Made by a program: the position numbers and the translations under genes. A stretch of DNA of 13,029 nt, from the NCBI GenBank assembly GCA_002167805.1, contig NHBT01000012.1, positions 16,991-30,019 of the forward strand. The letters run 5' to 3'. The notes under the pieces were generated by a model. The model made no database searches and was not told where the DNA came from. It worked only from the letters and a program-made list of their open reading frames with translations. Source of the stretch: Owenweeksia sp. TMED14. Lineage in GTDB: Bacteria; Bacteroidota; Bacteroidia; Flavobacteriales; Schleiferiaceae. Shown piece by piece: positions 7,102 to 13,029 of the stretch (position 1 is its first letter; each line of letters opens with the position of its first letter).

Positions 7102-8082
7102 ATGCCAATCATTGATGTTCGTAGTCCAAGTGAATATGTCAAAGGACATGCCTCAGGGGCAATCTCAATTCCGCTTTTCTCAGACGAGCAGAGGGCAGAA
7201 ATTGGAACCATATATAAGAAAAAGGGATCGAAAAAAGCCATACGGCTGGGTTTAGAATATGTCGGACCCAGGATGTATAAGATTGTTGATAAGGTGGACA
7301 AATTGAGAAAAAATAGCGAAATAGAAATTTACTGCTGGAGAGGCGGTATGCGAAGTCAGTCTGTTGAGTGGCTTCTTAAAACAGCAGGACATAAAGTCAA
7401 TCGTTGGGAAGGGGGATATAAAGCATATCGAAATAGAGTTCTTGAATCATGGGGGCAAGAGAGACCTTACCTTGTTCTAAGTGGCCTTACTGGATGTGCG
7501 AAAACAGAAATTTTACGCGAGATGTCGTTATTAGGATCTTCAGTAATAGATTTAGAGGGCAATGCAAATCATAAAGGCTCGGCATTTGGCCACATAGGCG
7601 AGTTATCACAACCAACCGTAGAACAATTTGAAAATGACACTTCTATCGAGCTCAATAATTTGAATAATGTAAAAAGAATTTGGATTGAAGACGAATCCAG
7701 ATCCATTGGTAGAATATGGCTTCAAAATAGTTTTTTTGATATCAAGAAAAGATCCCCCATTGTTTTAATTGAACGTAATCGCGAAGAAAGAATCTCACAC
7801 TTAGTTTCACTCTATGGAAAAGCAGATCCAAATCAACTGGAAGTCGGTTTTTATCAAATAGCAAAACGACTAGGTCATCAAAATGCAAAAAAAGCTGCAG
7901 AATTTGTCTCATCAGGAAAATTGGATCTAGCAGCAGACATAGCTCTTTATTATTACGACAAGACATACAATGAAAGTATCAGAAAAAAAGAAAACCAAGT
8001 TTTATTTAAAATTGATATCACCGGTTGCAGTCATAAAGAGGCTGCCATAAAAATAATAAAAGAAACAAAAAAACATGAATGA
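7102..8082 (+). CDS. mnmH: tRNA 2-selenouridine synthase MnmH (SelU)
   Basis: Replaces sulfur by selenium in 2-thiouridine at wobble position 34 of Lys, Glu and Gln tRNAs, using selenophosphate. From ATG 7102 there are 326 residues. The rhodanese domain (about 1-115) opens with PIIDVRSPSEY and holds the catalytic Cys78 in YCWRGGMRSQS, ending in WEGGYKAYR. The P-loop domain follows with GLTGCAKT at 128-135, then DLEGNANHKGSAFG and IEDESRSIG, all family signatures. The P-loop has Ala where the Walker A rule and the E. coli enzyme (CTGSGKT) have Gly. The frame is open up to a stop at 7042, so GTG 7096 or TTG 7087 could add 2 or 5 residues; E. coli has about 17 residues before PIIDVR, so ATG 7102 gives a very short N-terminus. 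The gene overlaps selD by 8 bp, which supplies its substrate. Identity is very likely. Confidence 0.94.
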   Translation: MPIIDVRSPSEYVKGHASGAISIPLFSDEQRAEIGTIYKKKGSKKAIRLGLEYVGPRMYKIVDKVDKLRKNSEIEIYCWRGGMRSQSVEWLLKTAGHKVNRWEGGYKAYRNRVLESWGQERPYLVLSGLTGCAKTEILREMSLLGSSVIDLEGNANHKGSAFGHIGELSQPTVEQFENDTSIELNNLNNVKRIWIEDESRSIGRIWLQNSFFDIKKRSPIVLIERNREERISHLVSLYGKADPNQLEVGFYQIAKRLGHQNAKKAAEFVSSGKLDLAADIALYYYDKTYNESIRKKENQVLFKIDITGCSHKEAAIKIIKETKKHE

Positions 8083-9121
8083 AAAGAATTCTATAACATT
8101 AACTAGCTTTAATCCCGGTTCTGGTTGTGGTTGTAAAATTGAACCCACCAAACTCCATGATATTTTGAGTGCCTCAAATTATGATCCAAATAAATCATTT
8201 GGTAATTTAATTATAGGACACGAGCAGAATGATGATGCTGCTGTTTTAGATTTAGGAAACGAAGATGCTTTAGTTCATTCCGCTGACTTTTTCACCCCAA
8301 TAGTAAATAACCCCTTCGATTTTGGGGCGATCGCTGCTTCTAATGCAATTAGTGATGTCTATGCCATGGGGGCCTCTCCCGATATGGCGCTTGCAATTTT
8401 GGGCTGGCCAATAAATACATTAGGATCTGATATTGCAGGAAAAGTAATTGCAGGAGCTAGAGAACAATGCAATATTGCTGGAATCCCACTTGCAGGTGGT
8501 CACAGTATCGATATACCTCAACCTATTTTTGGTTTAAGTGTAACTGGCCGCGTTAAAAAAGATAATTTAAAAACGAATAGTGGTGCTAGACCTAGAGATT
8601 TACTTTACCTAACGAAACCCATAGGAATAGGAATCATTGCAACAGCGATGAAAAAAGAAATAGCCAGTGATATCGATGAAAAATGGGCTTTAAAAACAAT
8701 GAAGAAACAAAATGTTGAAGGACCTGAATTAGCCCAAATAAATGGGGTAAATGCCATGACTGATGTCACAGGTTTTGGTCTAGCCGGCCATCTTCACGAA
8801 ATGATGTCAGCGTCAAATTGTAGCGCCAAATTGAATTACTCCCAGGTCCCTTTCTATGATCAGGGTAGACTGAAAGAATTATATTCCATGCAATGTATGC
8901 CTACAGGGACAACAAAAAATTACTTAGCATACCATAAAGACATTGAAAAACTAAGTGGTGAAGAACTTTTTATTCTCCTTGATCCTCAAACGAGTGGTGG
9001 ATTGCTTATTTCTGTTGACCCAAAAGATAAAATCGAAGTTGAAAATATCTTGAAAGAAAATAGCATTATTGCCTGTATTGGAGCAGTTACTGAAAAAAAA
9101 GAAAAATTAATTTATCTGTAA
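8075..9121 (+). CDS. selD: Selenophosphate synthetase (selenide, water dikinase) SelD
   Basis: Makes selenophosphate from selenide and ATP, releasing AMP and phosphate; it is the selenium donor for MnmH. The 348 residues match E. coli SelD along the whole length. The glycine-rich N-terminal segment PGSGCGCKI holds Cys18 and Lys21, equivalent to the essential Cys17 and Lys20 of E. coli; both Cys are TGT codons, so this is the cysteine form and not a selenoprotein. Further marks are the metal/ATP residues in DDAAV, the block VHSADFFTPIVNNPFDFG, ILGWPIN, AGGHSID, TDVTGFGLAGHL and DPQTSGGLL. The start overlaps the last 8 bp of mnmH, pointing to translational coupling. An OsmC-family gene begins 10 bp after the stop. 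No selA, selB or tRNA-Sec is seen within this window. Confidence 0.97.
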   Translation: MNEKNSITLTSFNPGSGCGCKIEPTKLHDILSASNYDPNKSFGNLIIGHEQNDDAAVLDLGNEDALVHSADFFTPIVNNPFDFGAIAASNAISDVYAMGASPDMALAILGWPINTLGSDIAGKVIAGAREQCNIAGIPLAGGHSIDIPQPIFGLSVTGRVKKDNLKTNSGARPRDLLYLTKPIGIGIIATAMKKEIASDIDEKWALKTMKKQNVEGPELAQINGVNAMTDVTGFGLAGHLHEMMSASNCSAKLNYSQVPFYDQGRLKELYSMQCMPTGTTKNYLAYHKDIEKLSGEELFILLDPQTSGGLLISVDPKDKIEVENILKENSIIACIGAVTEKKEKLIYL

Positions 9122-9131
9122 ATCTAATAAA

Positions 9132-9542
9132 ATGACAACTACTGAAACAGTTTATTTAGGAAAGCTTAGATGTCATAACACACATAAAAATAGTGGTACT
9201 GAACTCATCACAGATGCCCCGATTGATAACCAGGGACTAGGATCCTCTTACTCTCCCACAGACCTATGTGCATTGAGTCTTACAACCTGTATTATAACAA
9301 CAGTGGCAATTTATAGCAACCATAAGAAAATTGAAATCTCCTCTATCGAAGGGTCAACGACAAAAATTATGGCAAACAACCCGCGTAGAATCGATACAAT
9401 TGATGTACAAATTAGAATCAAGTTAGCAAATCCAGAAGATGAAAGAATAAGAACTGGCGTTGAGAGAGCCGCACACGCATGCCCTGTTTCTAAATCACTA
9501 CACCCAGATATAAATCAAGCTGTAGTCATAGAATTTATTTAA
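9132..9542 (+). CDS. OsmC/Ohr family protein
   Basis: Family of small dimeric thiol-dependent peroxidases that reduce organic hydroperoxides. The protein has 136 residues, the usual length. The two conserved cysteines are Cys53 in the helix SPTDLCALSLTTCIITTVAI and Cys117 in ERAAHACPVSKSL. Two extra cysteines, Cys14 and Cys46, are also present. The HACPVSKSL form places it among OsmC-like (YhfA-type) proteins rather than classic Ohr, so peroxidase activity is not certain. There is no signal peptide, so it should be cytoplasmic. It starts 10 bp after selD and is likely co-transcribed with mnmH and selD, which suggests, without proof, a role in selenide or thiol chemistry or in protection from reactive selenium. 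Its stop overlaps that of the opposing ggt gene by 4 bp, with no terminator between. Confidence 0.88.
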   Translation: MTTTETVYLGKLRCHNTHKNSGTELITDAPIDNQGLGSSYSPTDLCALSLTTCIITTVAIYSNHKKIEISSIEGSTTKIMANNPRRIDTIDVQIRIKLANPEDERIRTGVERAAHACPVSKSLHPDINQAVVIEFI

Positions 9543-11167
9543 TAATGAATTACTCTCCCTGTAGAATCCCCCGTCCTGAATATATCGGCAGCAGATTCTG
9601 TATTGCTGACGGCTTGAAAACGTCCGATCTGAGTTTTAAACTCAATTTTATGCCCCTTACGTTTTAATTTTCTAAGAACTTTTTTATCGTAAGAGCCTTC
9701 CTCTAGAAAAATCATATTAGGCCATGCTTGAGCATGAATTTTTTTTGCATTTACAGCTTGCTGCAAAGGTTCCTTAAACTTTACAAATCTTCGAATAACT
9801 TGGAAAACGTTAGTAATGATTGTACTTCCTCCTGGGGTTCCTAGAACCACCTTTTCGTCTCCTTTAACAAGTATCGTAGGTGTCATACTTGAAAGCATTC
9901 TCTTTCCTGGGGCAATTGCATTTGCCTCAAAGCCTATTAAACCGAATTGATTTGGAACACCCGGAGAAATTGAAAAGTCATCCATCTCGTTATTCATAAA
10001 AAAGCCAGAAACCCACCTCTTACTTCCATATGATGCATTCAAAGTTGTCGTAATAGAAACCGCATTCCCCTCTTTATCAAGAATACTAAAATGGGTTGTT
10101 TCCATAGATTCCTTTGATTTAGTGGCGATTAAATCTGGACTTTCCCCAGCTTTTTCAGGATTAATCAAACTAAATCTATCATTTAAGTAATTAGAATCCA
10201 AGAGCTCATCTGTAGCAAAAGTCATATAATCTGGATCGCCTAAATACCTTGCTCGGTCCTCATAAATAATTCGAGCCAGTTCAGTAAAATCATGATATGA
10301 CTTCGCCCCTTGAATATCTTGCATTGTATTCGCTTTTCTTTCAGCCCCCCATAGAAATTGCAAAAGAGCCAAACCTCCACTTGAGGGCGGTGGCATAGTT
10401 ATTACTTCCCAGCCTAGATAATTACCCATCAATGGTTCACGCCAGTGAACTCTGTAAGATGCCATGTCGGCAAGAGAAAAATACCCTTGTTTTTTAAACT
10501 CAAAAGCAATAGGGCCTGAATAAAAATAATTAGGACCAAAATCTCTTATACCCTCAAGAGTTCTTGCTAAAACGTTCTGAACAATTCTCGTTCCGGGTTT
10601 CCAAGAAGTATTTTCACAAAAAGGACCGCACCCAAGTGGGTTTTGCATTGTGAAATTTGAAGAATTGGAGTTTAACTCTTGTGATAATTTTTCAGTTATA
10701 AAAAAGCCCGTGTCTGCCAGTAGGATTGACGGAGTTAAAAGATCTGACCAAGAAACCTTCCTTGAACCATACCTCAAGTAAAGATTCCACATCCCTTTTA
10801 CGCTACCCGGAACTCCAGAAGCCGATTTGGATGTTAAGCTTGAAACAGTTTGATCATCATTCTTTTTGATAAACATGTCTTTCTTTGCGGACAATGGAGC
10901 TATTTCTCTAAAATCTAAAGTTGCTGCTTCTCCTTTTGAAGTATGGATCACTGCAAACCCACCTCCACCGATATTTCCTGCTCTGGGCAGAACTACGGAC
11001 AAAGCAAAGTGAGCAGCAACAGCGGCATCATATGCATTTCCCCCTTCACGAAATACCTTTTCAACGACATCTACCGCAATCGGATGTGCTGCCGCTACAG
11101 TAGCGTTTTGAGCTCTAATATTTCCCAATAGTTGAAACAAGAATATGTAAAAAACGAATTTCTTCAT
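9539..11167 (-). CDS. ggt: Gamma-glutamyltransferase (GGT), secreted
   Basis: N-terminal nucleophile hydrolase that cuts or transfers the gamma-glutamyl group of glutathione and related peptides. It has 542 residues, beginning with a signal peptide (about 1-20, ending NIRAQ), so it acts in the periplasm or outside. The large subunit shows LDFREIAP with Arg87, equivalent to the substrate-binding Arg114 of E. coli GGT, and GNIGGGGFAV. Self-cleavage is expected before Thr357 in METTHFS, which becomes the catalytic N-terminus of the small subunit. The small subunit contains NNEMDDFS with Asp397 (E. coli Asp433; Glu replaces Gln at the 430 position, as in several other GGTs), SSMTPTI and the oxyanion-hole region GTPGGST. 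The start codon lies in an ATGA overlap with the upstream T9SS surface protein gene, so the two are translationally coupled. No T9SS tail is present on GGT itself. Confidence 0.95.
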   Translation of the reverse strand: MKKFVFYIFLFQLLGNIRAQNATVAAAHPIAVDVVEKVFREGGNAYDAAVAAHFALSVVLPRAGNIGGGGFAVIHTSKGEAATLDFREIAPLSAKKDMFIKKNDDQTVSSLTSKSASGVPGSVKGMWNLYLRYGSRKVSWSDLLTPSILLADTGFFITEKLSQELNSNSSNFTMQNPLGCGPFCENTSWKPGTRIVQNVLARTLEGIRDFGPNYFYSGPIAFEFKKQGYFSLADMASYRVHWREPLMGNYLGWEVITMPPPSSGGLALLQFLWGAERKANTMQDIQGAKSYHDFTELARIIYEDRARYLGDPDYMTFATDELLDSNYLNDRFSLINPEKAGESPDLIATKSKESMETTHFSILDKEGNAVSITTTLNASYGSKRWVSGFFMNNEMDDFSISPGVPNQFGLIGFEANAIAPGKRMLSSMTPTILVKGDEKVVLGTPGGSTIITNVFQVIRRFVKFKEPLQQAVNAKKIHAQAWPNMIFLEEGSYDKKVLRKLKRKGHKIEFKTQIGRFQAVSNTESAADIFRTGDSTGRVIHY

Positions 11168-13029
11168 GGGAAAGCTGTTATTGTCATTTCCAAAACCTTC
11201 GGGGAATACCCTTCAACTTCAGGGTAAATTAACCTAGCCAAGAACACTCCGGTTGTCGACTTAGAAGGAGACCAACATTCATCGGGTAGAGCACTGAATA
11301 CTTTATGTCCCCAGCGATTATATATCTCATATCTCATTGCATCACCATAACTCGAAAAAATACAAAATTCATCATTCACGCCATCATCGTTTGGTGTAAA
11401 TGCATTAGGTGCCCAAATTAGATCTTTTCCAGCACAAAAATATGGAATCGACAAATCGATCGTATCTAAGCCTCCACAGAGATTAATCACTGGAATTTTT
11501 GCTGAATAAACACCATCAAAAGGAAAAGATACAAACGCAGAATCATCATAAATAAGTTTATTTTCTATGCTATAAGGACTAAAAGAAATAATATCTCTTA
11601 AAACTATTTTAACATCGGGGCAATCATAGATTAAATCATATTTGGGATTTGGGTTAATCTTAATGTCCACACTTTCATAGGTGACACAATTATCAATATC
11701 AAATATTTCAATAACATAAAGTCCCTCATTCTTCGTTAACACCTCCCATAAACCTGTTGTCGAATTAAAAATACCCGGTCCACTATTTGTGGCATTTGTA
11801 CCTCTACAAAAGACACTGTCTATTTTAGAAGCACTTCCCGCGGGGGGGGCGAACGATATTGAAGTCAGAGAGTCACAGCTTAAAATACTATCGGGGAGAA
11901 GGTCAGGCATGGGGTTCTTTGAGACCACCCAGATTGTGTCTACGTAGGAACAAGAGTCTGATGCGGCATAGAGTATTAGAGGCTCTGGTTTTCCGTATTG
12001 AATCGTTTGGGTGGACTCTCCTGTACTCCAGTTATATTGCTTCATACCAAAGGGAGCTGTGATCGTTGCAGGACTACCAGGACAACCATACATAGTGTCA
12101 GGAAGTAGGTCTGCATCTTCTGTATAGAATGGCATTCGCATCAAAACAGAATCCAAAGACCCCAGTCCGTCAATTGCAACCAGTTTTACCCATATCTCTC
12201 CTGAGAATCCTAATGCTGGATAAACATCAATTAAAGTATCAAAAGGATTTGGGTCCTGAACTGTGGCCTGACCACTAATAACTTCTGCTTTGATAACCTG
12301 CGCTGGTGGGGCGCAAGTTTGAATCCCAAAAAAGCCTTTCATAGGTCTTTTGCACCGAGCTGGAAAGTTTAAAATACTGGATCCCACATTTAAATAAGGA
12401 TCCAATATATCTAAACCCGAGTCAAACCCTGAATAAAAGCCGCAAAGTCCAGTTGAATTTCCGAGACCAGCAATTACTTCAACATGAAATTGATTTCGAC
12501 ATGTCAAAGAAAAAGTATTCGTTACAGATCCATCAGGAATAAAAAAGCTTGTAGTATTTGGAACGGTTACTAAAATATGATTTTGACTTTTAAAATTATA
12601 AGAGGTTATAGGAATTCCATTATATTTCATTGATCCCACATCATTCGATGGCACTAATACTAAAAGATGAGTATTTAATCCACCCATTCGAGAGGCATAT
12701 ACTGCTCTTGAACCCGTACAATTTGCCGGAGGAACCAATGACATTCCTAGCTCAGGCGCATATTGACTTGAGCCCGTGGTAATATGAAAGCAATACACAG
12801 GTTTATCTGAAAAAATTTCTGTAATCTGACCAACAGACCCTGGCCCACCGGCAAGAGTATATTCAAAAACTTCAGATTTATTTTTAGTAGCTACTAATAA
12901 ACCGTTAGCAGAAATATTAGTATTGTCATCAGTTGGAATTATCACCAAATAATCTAAACTTGCCGGAGCTAGCCCCCGGGCGATAACATATTCATTTCCG
13001 ACAAGATCCTGAGGCACCAATTGATCCAT
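11164..13029 (-). CDS. Large IgGFc-binding-like surface protein with T9SS type B C-terminal domain (5' truncated)
   Basis: C-terminal 621 residues of a larger secreted protein; the frame is open at the window edge, where the ATG codon is probably not the true start. Residues about 10-200 resemble the IgGFc-binding N-terminal domain: DYLVIIPTDDNTNISANG, FSDKPVYCFHI, SLVPPANCTGSRAV and a Cys-bearing end (LCGFYSGFDSG). From about 240 to 530 come Ig- or PKD-like repeats with paired cysteines (for example YGCPG with YNWSTGEST at 314-338). The end, about 535-621, is the type B gliding-motility-associated sorting domain: APNAFTPNDDGVND, YEIYNRWGHKVF, CWSPSKSTTGVFLARL. Export by T9SS and placement on the surface or release are therefore expected, possibly as an adhesin. 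An in-frame C8 tract codes for Ala-Pro-Pro at 394-396. The TGA stop overlaps the ggt start. Ligand unknown; mammalian IgG binding should not be assumed. Confidence 0.85.
   Translation of the reverse strand: MDQLVPQDLVGNEYVIARGLAPASLDYLVIIPTDDNTNISANGLLVATKNKSEVFEYTLAGGPGSVGQITEIFSDKPVYCFHITTGSSQYAPELGMSLVPPANCTGSRAVYASRMGGLNTHLLVLVPSNDVGSMKYNGIPITSYNFKSQNHILVTVPNTTSFFIPDGSVTNTFSLTCRNQFHVEVIAGLGNSTGLCGFYSGFDSGLDILDPYLNVGSSILNFPARCKRPMKGFFGIQTCAPPAQVIKAEVISGQATVQDPNPFDTLIDVYPALGFSGEIWVKLVAIDGLGSLDSVLMRMPFYTEDADLLPDTMYGCPGSPATITAPFGMKQYNWSTGESTQTIQYGKPEPLILYAASDSCSYVDTIWVVSKNPMPDLLPDSILSCDSLTSISFAPPAGSASKIDSVFCRGTNATNSGPGIFNSTTGLWEVLTKNEGLYVIEIFDIDNCVTYESVDIKINPNPKYDLIYDCPDVKIVLRDIISFSPYSIENKLIYDDSAFVSFPFDGVYSAKIPVINLCGGLDTIDLSIPYFCAGKDLIWAPNAFTPNDDGVNDEFCIFSSYGDAMRYEIYNRWGHKVFSALPDECWSPSKSTTGVFLARLIYPEVEGYSPKVLEMTITAFP
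11842..11849. repeat. G8 homopolymer (C8 on the coding strand) within the surface protein gene
   Basis: Eight consecutive G lie inside the sequence cccgc-G8-cgaac in an AT-rich genome. On the coding minus strand this is C8, read in frame as part of Ala-Pro-Pro between Ig-like repeats. A gain or loss of one base would remove the T9SS tail and stop translation before the ATGA link to ggt. Tracts of this kind can be contingency loci, but eight bases is near the lower limit. Confidence 0.5.

Noticed and set aside
8075..8140. Possible selenocysteine (in-frame UGA) in SelD, as found in some bacteria
   Set aside because: The active-site position is TGT (Cys) and the frame has no internal TGA.
11164..13029. 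True immunoglobulin-binding function for the surface protein
   Set aside because: The similarity is to a domain named after a mammalian mucin-like protein; in bacteria the domain has no proved IgG-binding role known to me.

Overview
This AT-rich window looks like a chromosomal segment of a member of the Bacteroidota, probably a free-living polysaccharide degrader. Four things point there: a C-terminal type IX secretion (T9SS) sorting domain of type A on a glycoside hydrolase, a type B (gliding-motility-associated) sorting domain on a large surface protein, two promoters matching the Bacteroidota consensus TTG-N17-23-TAnnTTTG, and starts without Shine-Dalgarno sequences. No phage, transposase, CRISPR array or integrase is visible. 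The order and species cannot be fixed from this sequence.

Layout. (1) Positions 1-4325, plus strand: the end of a beta-glucan locus, with a 5'-truncated GH3 exo-beta-glucosidase followed after a short gap by a modular GH5 enzyme (signal peptide, GH5, CBM6, Ig-like domain, CBM6, T9SS tail). A symmetric terminator follows. (2) Positions 4359-4535, minus strand: tRNA-Ser(GCU) with its own promoter; it ends in the same hairpin from the other side. (3) Positions 4681-6648, plus strand: an ACAT1-like acetyl-CoA thiolase and, 3 bp later, a cytoplasmic SH3b-NlpC/P60 murein peptidase of YkfC type. (4) Positions 6652-7050, minus strand: a small coiled-coil lipoprotein of unknown function, apparently read from a nearly leaderless promoter. 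(5) Positions 7102-9542, plus strand: a selenium cassette with mnmH (tRNA 2-selenouridine synthase) overlapping selD (selenophosphate synthetase), then an OsmC-family protein. (6) Positions 9539-13029, minus strand: a large IgGFc-binding-like T9SS surface protein (its start lies beyond the window) joined by an ATGA overlap to a periplasmic gamma-glutamyltransferase.

How the genes work together. The GH5 enzyme is predicted to cut beta-glucan outside the cell or at its surface while held on the polymer by its CBM6 modules; the GH3 enzyme would finish the oligosaccharides to glucose. SelD makes selenophosphate and MnmH uses it to convert 2-thiouridine to 2-selenouridine at the wobble position of tRNAs. 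No selA, selB or selC is seen here, so the local selenium use is tRNA modification. The NlpC/P60 enzyme and GGT both act on gamma-glutamyl bonds (murein peptides and glutathione-like peptides) but lie in separate operons.

The window is densely packed: two convergent gene pairs lie 3 bp apart or overlap by 4 bp with no terminator between them. Nothing is a clear-cut new system. The points most worth checking are the selenium-OsmC linkage, the GGT-surface protein coupling with its in-frame G8 tract, the altered MnmH P-loop, and the lipoprotein promoter next to the mnmH start.
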